From the NCBI GenBank assembly GCA_016192825.1, contig JACPTK010000042.1, positions 1 to 44,868 of the forward strand: 44,868 nt of DNA, in the 5' to 3' direction. This DNA is from Betaproteobacteria bacterium. GTDB taxonomy: Bacteria > Pseudomonadota > Gammaproteobacteria > Burkholderiales > SG8-41. Made by a program: the position numbers and the translations under genes. The notes under the pieces were generated by a model. It saw only the letters and a list, made by a program, of their open reading frames with translations, was not told the origin of the DNA and made no database searches. Positions 16,079-24,490 of this stretch are shown piece after piece. Every line of letters starts with the position of its first letter. Position 1 is the stretch's first letter.

Positions 16079-17188
16079 TCAGAGTTCCAGCAGTGTTTGC
16101 TCGTAGCGGTCCACCATGGCCCTTTCCGAAAACCGGGCCTTGACCACCTCGCGCGCGTCCTGTCCCATTTTTTCGGAAACCACGCGATCGGCCAGGACCG
16201 CCAGCTTTTCGACCAGGGCGCCCGTATTGCCCGCCGGAAAGAGAAAGCCATTGCGCCCCGGGACGATCATCTCCCGCGCGCCGCCGACATCGGAGTGGAT
16301 GACCGGCCTGCGCATCGCCATGGCTTCGATCGCCGCCAGGGAAAACGCTTCGGTGACGCTGCACAGCGCCATCACGTCGCAGGCCTCGATATAGGGCCGC
16401 ACGTCCTGTTGCACGCCGGTGATCGCCACGTCGCGCGAGACCCCGAGCGCGAGCGCGCGCGCCTCGACCGCGCCGCGCGTCTCGCCGTCGCCGATCATGA
16501 GCGCGCGCGCCGGCACGCCCCGGTTGCGCAGCCGCGCCACCGCGTCGACCAGTTGCACGTGGTTCTTCTCCGGGCGCAGCAGCGCCGACATGCCGATGAC
16601 GTAGTCCGTTGCGGCGAAGCCGGATGCGGCGCGCAGCCGCGCGCGCTCCTCGGGACCGCGCACGTCGCAGAACGCGTCGGTGTCCACGCCGTTGTAGATG
16701 ACCACATTGCGGCGCGAGAACACGCCGCGGCGCCGCCAGTGGCGGCGCTGGCTGTCGCACACGAATACCGTGCAGTCCGCGCTCCAGAAAAAAAGCCGGT
16801 ACAGCGCCATCTGCAGCTGCTGCTTGGCTCCGAGCAGCTTCGTGCTGTGGTAGGTCACCGCGAGCGGCGTGCGCAGGCGCGCGCCGCGCAGCGCGAGCCA
16901 GGCGTGCATCAAGGCGTAGCCGTTCACCGCCACCACCGCGTCCGGCCGAAGCGCGGCGGCGTGGCGCGCCAGTCTGGCCACGGCGCGCGGCTCGAGGTAG
17001 CGCGATGCCTCGAGGCTGCGCGGCGGCGCCCGTCCCGCCAGGGGCAGCTGCTCGAGCAGTCCGGCGTCGTCCTTGACGTGCGCCACGTGGCATTCGTGCC
17101 CGCGCTCGTTGAGCCGGTTGGCGAGGGCGAGCGTGTGGCGCTCGGCGCCGCCGTGCGCCAGCGAGCCCGTGACGAAGAGCAGCCGCAC
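16079..17188 (-). CDS. Glycosyltransferase family 4
   Basis: A 369-residue GT-B enzyme for EPS repeat assembly. The N-terminus MRLLFVTGSLAHGGAERHTLALANRLNERGHE carries the glycine-rich GGAE acceptor loop. The donor domain has IGMSALLRPEKNHVQLVDAVARL (the R/K phosphate-binding pair), ALMIGDGETRGAVEARA, AITGVQQDVRPYIEACDVMALCS and the E-x7-E motif in TEAFSLAAIEAMAMRRPVI. It starts with GTG at 17188, nine bases after the flippase stop, with GGTGAGG upstream, so the start is well supported. Its sugar specificity is unknown. It has normal length and an intact frame. Confidence 0.85.
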   Translation of the reverse strand: MRLLFVTGSLAHGGAERHTLALANRLNERGHECHVAHVKDDAGLLEQLPLAGRAPPRSLEASRYLEPRAVARLARHAAALRPDAVVAVNGYALMHAWLALRGARLRTPLAVTYHSTKLLGAKQQLQMALYRLFFWSADCTVFVCDSQRRHWRRRGVFSRRNVVIYNGVDTDAFCDVRGPEERARLRAASGFAATDYVIGMSALLRPEKNHVQLVDAVARLRNRGVPARALMIGDGETRGAVEARALALGVSRDVAITGVQQDVRPYIEACDVMALCSVTEAFSLAAIEAMAMRRPVIHSDVGGAREMIVPGRNGFLFPAGNTGALVEKLAVLADRVVSEKMGQDAREVVKARFSERAMVDRYEQTLLEL

Positions 17189-17197
17189 GCGCCGCCC

Positions 17198-18676
17198 TCA
17201 CCTGCCCGCGGCGAGCCAGGCGCGCCCCGTGGCCGAGGTCACCGTCATCGCCGCGTAGGCGGCGCCGAGCAGTGCGCCGCCCGTCGCCAGGCGCGCCAGC
17301 GCCCCGCTGCCGGCGAGCAGGTGCTCCACCAAAATCCAGGCGAACGCCGCGGCCAGCGCGGAGAACGCGAGCAGTCGCCCGAGCGAGCGCCAGTCCTGCA
17401 GGTCCCGCACCGGTGTCCCGGTGCGCCGGGCAATGCACCGCAAGGTGACGCAGAGGTCGAGGTAAACCACGGCGGTGCTCCCGACGGCCGCGCCGGCGAG
17501 GCCGAATGCCTGCGCCAGGGAGGCGCTGAGGGCGACCGAAACGGCGAGCGCCACCAGGCCGAGGCGCAGCACGAACGCGCCTTGCTGCAGCAGAAAGGTG
17601 AGGCTGGCGAGCTCGATCACCAGCGCGGCCAGGCCGGCGATGTACACGCGCATCACCGGCGCCGCCTCGACGTAGGCGGTGGTGAAGACGAGCGTGACTA
17701 TCTCCTCGGCGAAGACGAAGGCGCAGGCGAGCAGCGGAAAGGCGAGCGCGCCGACGATCACGTTGGCGCGGCTGTTCAGCGCGAGCATGCTGTGCAGGTC
17801 GCCCGCCGCCTGCAGCCGGCTCATGCTCGGCAGGAAGACGTGGCTCACCGATTTCCGGAGCACGGTGAGCAGCGGGCCGAGCAGGGCGCCGATCGAGAAC
17901 GCGGCGAAACTCGCCACGGAGAACAGCGCCGCCGCCACCCACTGGTCCGCCTGCAGGCGCAGGCAGTAGAGCGCGGAAGCCGCCCCGAACGGCGCCACGT
18001 AGCGCACCTGGTGCGCGAACGCGCCCCGGCGCAGGTACGGTCCGCGCAGGCCGTGGAAGCGCGCAATGTAGTACAGAAGGACCGCGACCTTGAACGCCAC
18101 GAAGGCGAGCAGCACCGCGAGCACCGGCGCCAGCTCCCCGGTGAGCGCGGCAGCGAGCGACAGCGCCGCCGCGCGCAGCGCCGCGAGGCCCAGGGTGGCG
18201 CGCGCCTGCCACGCCACTCGTTCCTCGACCGTGGGCAGAAGGTCGAGCAGCGACGCGACCACCCACAGCAGCACGAATGCGGGAACGATGAATTCGTGCC
18301 GTGCCAGCTCGTCGAGCTGCGCGGGCAGCCAGGGGTTCCACCGGCTCACCGCCCATGCCGCGACAAGCCCGGCCAGAAGAAGGAACAGCAGCGCCTGATT
18401 GATATAGAGGCGCTTTTCCCCGCCCTGCGCGCGCGGCAGGAAGTAGTACAGGCTTCCCGGCATCGCCTGCGTGAGGATCGCCATCACCGTACCCACCGCC
18501 AGCCACAGCAGCCGGTACTGCCCGAATGCCTCGGGGTCGAGGCAGCGCACCAGCACCACCGGCAGCAGGAACTGCAGGGCGTACTCGAATGCGTTCGCGG
18601 CGCCCAGCGTGAGGGCGCGCCGCCCGAGACCCCGGGTCTTCGGCGTAACGGCCCCCGCTTCGACTCCCGCGCTCAT
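17198..18676 (-). CDS. Wzx-like polysaccharide flippase
   Basis: A 492-residue polytopic membrane protein with about 12-14 predicted hydrophobic segments, of the oligosaccharide flippase (MATE/MVF) type. It would turn undecaprenyl-linked repeat units from the inner to the outer face of the cytoplasmic membrane. The family pattern is seen at the N-terminus (LGAANAFEYALQFLLPVVLVRCLDPEAFGQYRLLW), with the usual small-residue first helix and the FGxYxL motif, and around residue 270 (LLTVLRKSVSHVFLPSMSRLQAAGDL). Its ATG overlaps the stop of the polymerase gene upstream (ATGA), a common Wzy-Wzx pairing, and it is followed directly by a GT4 gene. In published eps loci this position is EpsK-like. Confidence 0.8.
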   Translation of the reverse strand: MSAGVEAGAVTPKTRGLGRRALTLGAANAFEYALQFLLPVVLVRCLDPEAFGQYRLLWLAVGTVMAILTQAMPGSLYYFLPRAQGGEKRLYINQALLFLLLAGLVAAWAVSRWNPWLPAQLDELARHEFIVPAFVLLWVVASLLDLLPTVEERVAWQARATLGLAALRAAALSLAAALTGELAPVLAVLLAFVAFKVAVLLYYIARFHGLRGPYLRRGAFAHQVRYVAPFGAASALYCLRLQADQWVAAALFSVASFAAFSIGALLGPLLTVLRKSVSHVFLPSMSRLQAAGDLHSMLALNSRANVIVGALAFPLLACAFVFAEEIVTLVFTTAYVEAAPVMRVYIAGLAALVIELASLTFLLQQGAFVLRLGLVALAVSVALSASLAQAFGLAGAAVGSTAVVYLDLCVTLRCIARRTGTPVRDLQDWRSLGRLLAFSALAAAFAWILVEHLLAGSGALARLATGGALLGAAYAAMTVTSATGRAWLAAGR

Positions 18677-20193
18677 CGGTCACGCCCCGGTTCGTGATCC
18701 GGCCGACGGGCGAGTTGGCCGTACATCATTCCGATCGCCAGCCATAGGAAGGCCTGCTCCGATCTCGGTGCGAGGCTGCTGTCTACAAGCGCGGCGATCA
18801 GGAAGCTCGCCAGTCCGGCCGTCGCCCCGAGGTAGAAGCCGCGCAGTGCGGGACTCACCGCCGGATCGACGCTCAGCGCGCGAAAGCCCTTCCAGACGTG
18901 GGCGTAAAAGGCGCATAGCAGGACCAGACCGGCTATTCCCACGTCGAGGAGGGCCTCCAGGTACGCGTTGTGAGGGTGCGTCGTCCCCAGTATCGTCACT
19001 CCGTCCGTCCTGCGCATGGCTTCGGACCAGAGAATCGATCCGAGGCCGTTGCCGTAAATCGGGCTGTGCATGACCTCTGGCAGCAGCGGCAACCAGATCC
19101 CCTCGATGCGTCCCGCGCTGATCGCGTTGAGTCCGCCGCCAAACCCCGTGGTCATGCGGTCATAGACCGCGTCGGGAAGGAGCAGCAGCGCGACCGCCGT
19201 CAGGAGGCCGATGAAGGCCAGTGTTCTTGCATTGGCGCGCCACAGCAGGAACAGTCCGTTGACCACCAGGAAACCCAGGAACGCCCCGCGCGAGAACGTG
19301 AGCAGGAGCGCAACCACCACCAGCGCCATTGATGCGAGCAGCGCGAGCCTCAATCCGGGTTCCCTGGACTCGGCCCAGGTGAACAGCAGCAGCGCGTAGG
19401 CGACCGCGTACAGGCGCCCCAGATCGTTGGCGTGCAATCCCAGCGCCGACAGGAAGCCGCGCGAGCTGCTGCTCGCCAGCTCGCCCAGCGCGACGCCCGA
19501 CAGGAAAAAATACACGACCACCACCGCACCCATCACCCAGATCGAGACGAGCGTCGGGATCAGGAACCGTTCCGGCTTCTCCGACCTCGACACGGCGGCT
19601 CCAACCAGCAGCGCGAATACCACCATCATCAGCGGCTTCGCTACCAGCTCGCGCAGGTAGCCGGCCGCGTCGTAGAACGCCACCATGTCGTACATGAAAA
19701 AGCCGGGCGCGATGTCGCCGACACGGCGCGAGCCCAGCGCGCCGGCAACGAGGATCGGCACGATGTAGAGCCAGAGCAGCGGGCGCGGCATGAAGCGGCG
19801 GAGGGTGCCGTCGAACAGCCCGTGAAGCAGGCACGAGCCGAGCGTCCCGGCGAGCAGCAGGTTGAAGGGATTGAGACCCGTGATCCCGAGCATCGCGTGC
19901 GGAAAAAGGTAGCTTCGCGAGATCGGCAGCAACAGGATGAGCAGCACCACCCCGATGCGAAAGTCGCGGAGGATGAAAACGCAGCCGATCAGGGAGACGC
20001 ACAGGTAGAGCGCGTTGAGGTTGGCGAATGCGACCGCGGCACCCCAGAGCGCTCCGAGCAATGCGAGCCCGCCGAGCGCGGCAAGCTTGAATGCGATTCG
20101 GCGCCATGACCGCCCGCCAGCGGGAGGCCGGTCGAGCAGCCAGTCCGGCGCTTGCACCGTGGATTGCCGGGCGTTCGCGGAAGCAGTGAACAT
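18673..20193 (-). CDS. O-antigen ligase/polymerase family protein (Wzy-like)
   Basis: A 506-residue integral membrane protein with about 11-12 hydrophobic segments and the O-antigen ligase (Wzy_C) signature. The central LLLTFSRGAFLGFLVVNGLFLLW helix carries the conserved Arg, and the large periplasmic loop has GRIEGIWLPLLPEVMHSPIYGNGLGS and the histidine-containing TTHPHNAYLEALLDVGIAGLVLL. In an EPS locus it most likely polymerises flipped repeat units in the periplasm. It is 30 bases downstream of epsI and its stop overlaps the flippase start. Ligase activity (transfer to lipid A) is a less likely alternative here. Confidence 0.8.
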   Translation of the reverse strand: MFTASANARQSTVQAPDWLLDRPPAGGRSWRRIAFKLAALGGLALLGALWGAAVAFANLNALYLCVSLIGCVFILRDFRIGVVLLILLLPISRSYLFPHAMLGITGLNPFNLLLAGTLGSCLLHGLFDGTLRRFMPRPLLWLYIVPILVAGALGSRRVGDIAPGFFMYDMVAFYDAAGYLRELVAKPLMMVVFALLVGAAVSRSEKPERFLIPTLVSIWVMGAVVVVYFFLSGVALGELASSSSRGFLSALGLHANDLGRLYAVAYALLLFTWAESREPGLRLALLASMALVVVALLLTFSRGAFLGFLVVNGLFLLWRANARTLAFIGLLTAVALLLLPDAVYDRMTTGFGGGLNAISAGRIEGIWLPLLPEVMHSPIYGNGLGSILWSEAMRRTDGVTILGTTHPHNAYLEALLDVGIAGLVLLCAFYAHVWKGFRALSVDPAVSPALRGFYLGATAGLASFLIAALVDSSLAPRSEQAFLWLAIGMMYGQLARRPDHEPGRDR

Positions 20194-20223
20194 GGCGGTC
20201 GCGCCGAACGAGGCTTCCCGCCC

Positions 20224-20907
20224 TCAGGAAGACCCGGACCCGAGCAGCCTGCCCGCGCCGCCCTCCGGCATCCCGCCCAGCAGCGCATTGATGAATTCCT
20301 CGTGCTTGTTGTAGGCCGGCGTGGCGTGGGTGGAAAAGCTGGACACCCTGACCAGCATGCCGTCGGGGATGCGGCCGGCCAATCCGAACCTCAACTGCAC
20401 CAGGAGCCGCTCCAGCCGTCCGAGCACCACGCGGTCAGCCATGGTGAACCAGTAGGTCACGGGCTCCGAGCGCCGGCCCCGCACGGCAAGCATGCGCGTC
20501 ACGGGAACCGCTTTCCCCCGGAGACGCAGCTCCCCATGCGCGAGATCCCTGATCTCGAACCCCTGCGCCGCGTAGCACACCTCCTGGCGGTGCGCCTTCA
20601 GGGCATCGCTCTGATCGCCGCCGTAGGCGACCGTCAGCATGATGCGCTCGCCCCGGCTGTTGACATAAGTGCGATTCACGATCTGCGCGTACAGCCTCTG
20701 CAGGTTGGCCTGAACATCGGGCGCGGGCGGAATCGGGATGATGTTCGGGTCGACGATCCAGTCGCCGAAGGAGCGCAGGATGATCGCGTCGAGGTCCAGG
20801 CGCGCCGCGCCCTGCTCCACGCGAGACGGCTTGAGCGCAGACGCGGCACCCGCGGAGAGAATCAGGATCGCGCCCAGCAGCAGGAACTTCCACTCGATGC
20901 GTTTCAT
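20224..20907 (-). CDS. epsI: Exosortase B-associated EpsI family protein
   Basis: A 227-residue exported or membrane-anchored protein with an N-terminal hydrophobic segment (FLLLGAILILSAGAASAL). The family pattern is clear: an IPxFGDW-like ILRSFGDWIVDP motif near residue 48, YVNSRGERIMLTVAYGGDQSD, the conserved HRQEVCYAAQGF (His, Glu, Cys), PVTRMLAVRGRRSEPVTYWF, and LLVQLRFGLAGRIPDGMLVRVSS. EpsI proteins accompany exosortases and are thought to act in the periplasm in EPS production or sorting; the exact activity is unknown. Its ATG (20907) overlaps the xrtB stop (ATGA), so translation is coupled. A larger open frame surrounds it, but the signal-like N-terminus and the ATGA junction settle the start. 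Confidence 0.9.
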   Translation of the reverse strand: MKRIEWKFLLLGAILILSAGAASALKPSRVEQGAARLDLDAIILRSFGDWIVDPNIIPIPPAPDVQANLQRLYAQIVNRTYVNSRGERIMLTVAYGGDQSDALKAHRQEVCYAAQGFEIRDLAHGELRLRGKAVPVTRMLAVRGRRSEPVTYWFTMADRVVLGRLERLLVQLRFGLAGRIPDGMLVRVSSFSTHATPAYNKHEEFINALLGGMPEGGAGRLLGSGSS

Positions 20908-21791
20908 GCCGGCGCCCCCGGCCGGTTCAAAGCCGGCAGCCGGCGCAGCAGGGCGTCGAGCCCGAGCAGCAGCAGCAACGCGGTCATGAACAGCGTCATC
21001 CCCGCGAATCCGTGCAGGAAGCTCTGTCCCGCCTCGTCCCCGAGATGAAACGTGACGAGGACCAGGATCAATACCCGCACGCCGTTCGCCGCGAGCGCGA
21101 TCGGCAGGATGCCCGCAGCCAGACACACGGCGCGCGCGATGTTGCCGGAAGCGGTCAGGTGGAGATAGAGGAATCCCAGCGCGGCGAGGCTGTAAAGCGA
21201 ATTGAGCCCCGAGCAGGCGTCGGTCACCAGCAGCTGGTATTGCCCGATGCTGAGCATGACCCCTGCCCGGGCGACGGGATAACCCAGAAGGTAAAGCACC
21301 GACTCGACGTTCTGGGAAACCAGGGTCTTGAGCGGCCCGGTGATGCCGTAGATGACGAAACCCGGAAGCGGAACAAGAAACGAAAGAAAAACCAGCGGAA
21401 ACCACAGCCGCGCCAGCGCGCGCCAGCCCAGGAGCAGCAGGACGGCGCCGGCGAAAACCGGGATCTGGGATCCGACCTCGAATAGAGGCAGGCTCTGCGA
21501 GCGGCCGATGACGTAGAGCGCCACTCCCAGCGTCAACGCCACGCTTCCGGCGAGCGGGGCGCCGCCCGCGTCTGCCGCGGCCATCGCGGCGCGCTGCCGC
21601 CAGGTGAGCCACGCCACGACGGCGAGAATGATCGGGCCGTGGGCGTAAGGCTCTTCCCGCCACAAGCCTTGCGCGAGATCGAGGTAGGTCGGCACGTACA
21701 TCACCGCCAGGCCCAGCGCAACGGGCAGCCAGCGGCGCAACCCCTCCCCGTCCTGCACGGGGAGAATCCACTGCTCCAGAACCGGGGGCAT
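20904..21791 (-). CDS. xrtB: Exosortase B
   Basis: A 295-residue inner-membrane transpeptidase-like protein with about eight hydrophobic segments that is predicted to recognise and cleave PEP-CTERM tails. The catalytic triad of exosortases is visible: Cys in LLVTDACSGLNSLYSLAALG, Arg in LAANGVRVLILV, and His in GQSFLHGFAGM. The N-terminus carries EEPYAHGPIILAVVAWLTW, matching XrtB/EpsH. The frame is open upstream to 21926, but the ATG at 21791 has AGGG upstream and homology starts there, so I use that. A 209-bp palindromic element fills the space between this gene and epsG. epsI follows with an ATGA overlap. The likely client is the PEP-CTERM protein at 26.6-27.1 kb. Confidence 0.9.
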   Translation of the reverse strand: MPPVLEQWILPVQDGEGLRRWLPVALGLAVMYVPTYLDLAQGLWREEPYAHGPIILAVVAWLTWRQRAAMAAADAGGAPLAGSVALTLGVALYVIGRSQSLPLFEVGSQIPVFAGAVLLLLGWRALARLWFPLVFLSFLVPLPGFVIYGITGPLKTLVSQNVESVLYLLGYPVARAGVMLSIGQYQLLVTDACSGLNSLYSLAALGFLYLHLTASGNIARAVCLAAGILPIALAANGVRVLILVLVTFHLGDEAGQSFLHGFAGMTLFMTALLLLLGLDALLRRLPALNRPGAPA

Positions 21792-21803
21792 CGCGGCCGC
21801 CCT

Positions 21804-22012
21804 AGGAGTTTGTCGGACCTGGATCCGACACACTCCTTGGGCAAAACCGCCTGCTGGAAGACGGCGAAAACGGGCCATGGAAACCTGGACTCGGCACCAA
21901 CCGCTTCGCCAGGTGCGGTCCAACAAGGCGTGTACTATCGGTTCTCATGTTAATTCTTTCAGGCGGTTTTGCATTCAGCAGCCTGCGCACCGTTGGTCCC
22001 GCAGACTGCTGG
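21804..22012. repeat. REPIN/MITE-like inverted element in the epsG-xrtB gap
   Basis: The left end is a 34-nt hairpin (21804-21837, arms GGAGTTTGTCGGA and TCCGACACACTCC) with the tail GCAAAACCGCC (21841-21851). The right end is the inverted tail GGCGGTTTTGC (21962-21972) with a second hairpin (21977-22010, arms AGCAG...CTGCT). About 110 bases lie between the tails. It ends two bases before the epsG stop codon region and begins 13 bases upstream of the xrtB start, so it occupies the whole junction within the operon. Confidence 0.8.
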
Positions 22013-22013
22013 T

Positions 22014-22910
22014 TCAAAAGGCGTTGAACACGGTGCCGACGATGCGGGCGCCGGTATCGTTCATCTCCCGGATCACGCCGGTGGTATCGGCAAGGCGGGT
22101 GTGGTCCTTGCGGGCGAGCACGATGACATTGCCCGCCCGGAAAGCCACGCTCTGCGCATCGGCGTAGAGCGTCGACGGCGGCGTATCGAAGAGGATGACG
22201 TCGAACTCGCCGCGCAACTCGTGCAGCAAACCGGCGAGAGCCTGGCGCGACAGCAGCTCCTGCGGATTGGGCGGACGCGCGCCGGCCGGCAACAGGGAAA
22301 GCATCCCGAATTCCGGAATCGCCACCACCGCGCTGCGATCGGCGCGTCCCGACAGGACCGCCGACAGGCCGATCCGGTCGGGAACGTTGAAGATCCGGTG
22401 CTGCCGCGGCGCGCGCAAGTCGGCGTCGATCAGGAGCGTGCGCTCGCCGAGCTGCGAGAAAACCACCGCCAGGTTGGCGGCCACATAACTGCGTCCTTCG
22501 GCGGGGCCCGGACTGACGACCGCCAGAACCCGTTGCGAGATCTCGGAGTTGGACCAGCGGATCATGAGCTGGGTGCGCAGCGCCCGCAGCTCTTCGGCGC
22601 GGGGGTGAAACGGGTCGTGCGCGACGACGAGCTCGCTGCCGAAGCTGGCGTTGCCGGGGACGAGATGGGGAAGATCGTATTGCTTGGCGACCGCGCTACG
22701 CAGGTCATCCTCGGTGATCAGGCGCAGGCGCAGCGCCGCCTCGCCAAACCTCAATCCCGCCGCCTGCTGCAGCGCCATGACCCGCTCGATGTCCGAGGCG
22801 CCGAGCTTTCCCGCCTCGGCAAGAACGGCCCCGATACGGCGGTCGTGACGCGCAAGTACGCGCCCCGAGCCTTCGATCGGGAGGACCTTTTCCTGGATTC
22901 TCATCGGCAT
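22014..22910 (-). CDS. epsG: Chain-length determinant tyrosine kinase-like protein EpsG
   Basis: A 298-residue cytoplasmic BY-kinase-type ATPase that works with EpsF to set polymer length. The N-terminal 100 residues resemble a type II secretion E-like domain (RIGAVLAEAGKLGASDIERVMALQQ). The ATPase core has VVSPGPAEGRSYVAANLAVVFSQLGERTLLIDADLR. The Walker A region reads EGRS rather than the usual GKS, but this Arg fits my memory of the EpsG family, so it is probably not a defect. A Walker A' LLIDADLR and a Walker B-like DVILFDTPP (near residue 240) are intact. There is no obvious C-terminal tyrosine cluster. It starts three bases after the epsF stop, at 22910 or 22904. Confidence 0.9.
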   Translation of the reverse strand: MPMRIQEKVLPIEGSGRVLARHDRRIGAVLAEAGKLGASDIERVMALQQAAGLRFGEAALRLRLITEDDLRSAVAKQYDLPHLVPGNASFGSELVVAHDPFHPRAEELRALRTQLMIRWSNSEISQRVLAVVSPGPAEGRSYVAANLAVVFSQLGERTLLIDADLRAPRQHRIFNVPDRIGLSAVLSGRADRSAVVAIPEFGMLSLLPAGARPPNPQELLSRQALAGLLHELRGEFDVILFDTPPSTLYADAQSVAFRAGNVIVLARKDHTRLADTTGVIREMNDTGARIVGTVFNAF

Positions 22911-22913
22911 GCC

Positions 22914-24341
22914 TCAGCCCGGGCTCGGCAAAGCGCGCCCGGCGCCGCCCGAGCGGCCGAGCAGCAGGGATCCGGCGGACGGCCGCGCATTGAGCACCGC
23001 GAGCAGCGGCACGTTCAGCTCGTTTTCCAGATCGTTGCGCGAGCGCACCCGGCGGTCGAACAGTTCCATCAGGATCACGATGCCGATGCCGAGCATCGTT
23101 CCGATGACCAGCGACAGGGCGATATTGAGGACCACCTTGGGACGGGAGGGCTTGCGCGGCGCGACCGCGGGGCTGAGGAGCGCTACGTTGGTCTGGCTGG
23201 CGCGGCTTTCGACCTGGCTGACGACGGCGCGCTGCAGCGCGGCCTCGTAGGTCCGCTGGGCGGTCTCCACGTCGCGCGTCAGCACCGCAAGCTCGTTGCG
23301 ATTCTCCTTGTGCTCGAGCAGCTGCGCGCGCTGCGCCGCCAGCGCGTTCCTCAATCCCACCTCGCGCTGGCGGCTCTGGCGCAATGAGTTGTAGATCCCG
23401 GACACGATTTTCTTCATTTCGGCGTCAACCTTCTCGCGCAGGCTCTGGTTTTCCGAGAACTGGCGCTGGTACTGCGGATGGTTGGCGCCGTACTGCGTGG
23501 CCAGCTCCTGCAGCTTCGCCTCTCCATGCGTGAGGTCCGCGCTGAGCTTCTGGACGTGCGGATTGGCGAGAACGTCCGGCAGCTCACCCGGCGATGCGCC
23601 CCGTTCGAGCAGATCGCGCGCCTGCCGCTCGCGGGTTTGCAGATCGAACGTCTGTTCCTGTGCTTTCACCAGCTGGCTCGACAGCTCCCCCAGGCGGGCG
23701 TTCTCGACGTCAAAGCGCTCGTCGGTCGAGATGATGCCCTGCTGCTTGTGATAATCCGTCAGCTTGACCTGGGCGGCCTCCAGGTTGGCCCGCAGGCTCT
23801 TCAACTGCACGTCGAACCATGTCGCCGCGTGCCGCGTCGGCTCCACGCGCAGCTCGAGCATCGTGTCGATATAGGCTTTGGCGAACGCATTGGCGACCAG
23901 CGCCGAGAATTGCGGGTCGGCGGAGGCGAAGCTCACCTGGATGACGTTGCTCTGCGAGGTCTCCACCTTGAGCCACTTGAGCAGGTGCTCGACCAGCCAG
24001 CCCTCGATCGACCCCACGCCCTGCGCCTCCGCCTCGAACGCTTCGCGCGTCGCCGGGTTGTCCGCGAGCCTGAGGTCCTGCACCGCCTTGCGGGCCACTC
24101 TCTCGCTGGTGATGATGTCCATCTGCGTCTGCATGTAGCCGAGCCTCTCCCGCGGGGGAACGAGGGCGGTGCTCAGCGACTGCTCGTCCTTGTTTGCATC
24201 CACCAGGAGAGAGGCCGTCGCGTTGTAGGATTTCGGCAACAGCAGGCTGACCAGGATCGCGGCCAGGAGCGTGGAGGCCAGCACGGTGGCGAACATGCCG
24301 AAACGCGCGCGCAGTGCGGAGAAGAACAGGTCGAGGTTCAT
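22914..24341 (-). CDS. epsF: Chain-length determinant protein EpsF (Wzz-like)
   Basis: A 475-residue polysaccharide co-polymerase of the inner membrane. An N-terminal membrane segment (MFATVLASTLLAAILVSLLLP) leads into the Wzz domain (SYNATASLLVDANKDEQ). A long periplasmic coiled coil covers roughly residues 160-390, rich in Glu, Gln and Lys (for example LKSLRANLEAAQVKLTDYHKQQ). A second membrane helix comes near residue 420 (VVLNIALSLVIGTMLGIGIVILMELFD), followed by RRVRSRNDLENELNVPLLAVL, the typical cytoplasmic end. It pairs with EpsG, the separate kinase partner three bases downstream. The gap of 149 bases after epsE is unremarkable. Confidence 0.9.
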   Translation of the reverse strand: MNLDLFFSALRARFGMFATVLASTLLAAILVSLLLPKSYNATASLLVDANKDEQSLSTALVPPRERLGYMQTQMDIITSERVARKAVQDLRLADNPATREAFEAEAQGVGSIEGWLVEHLLKWLKVETSQSNVIQVSFASADPQFSALVANAFAKAYIDTMLELRVEPTRHAATWFDVQLKSLRANLEAAQVKLTDYHKQQGIISTDERFDVENARLGELSSQLVKAQEQTFDLQTRERQARDLLERGASPGELPDVLANPHVQKLSADLTHGEAKLQELATQYGANHPQYQRQFSENQSLREKVDAEMKKIVSGIYNSLRQSRQREVGLRNALAAQRAQLLEHKENRNELAVLTRDVETAQRTYEAALQRAVVSQVESRASQTNVALLSPAVAPRKPSRPKVVLNIALSLVIGTMLGIGIVILMELFDRRVRSRNDLENELNVPLLAVLNARPSAGSLLLGRSGGAGRALPSPG

Positions 24342-24490
24342 GCCGGTCCTGTCATGGTGTGCCTGCAGTGAGTGAAAACGCGCCCTTGATGCCGTTCCCG
24401 CTTGTTGCTCCGGCCGCCCCCGCCATCATGACCGCGCTCCCTGCAGAAAGAGACAGCCGGCGGCATGGCGGGCGAATGGCTAGAACGGCG

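Noticed and set aside
14892-18683. A 1263-codon open frame on the minus strand
   Set aside because: Its last 359 codons are the real epimerase; the rest is an out-of-frame reading of the flippase and GT4 genes, kept open by high GC.
16016-18697. An 893-codon open frame on the plus strand
   Set aside because: Antisense to the GT4 and flippase genes with a His/Arg/Glu-rich composition typical of shadow frames.
22400-22560. Walker A of EpsG lacking the usual Lys
   Set aside because: The EGRS form fits my memory of the EpsG family, so it is not treated as a defect.
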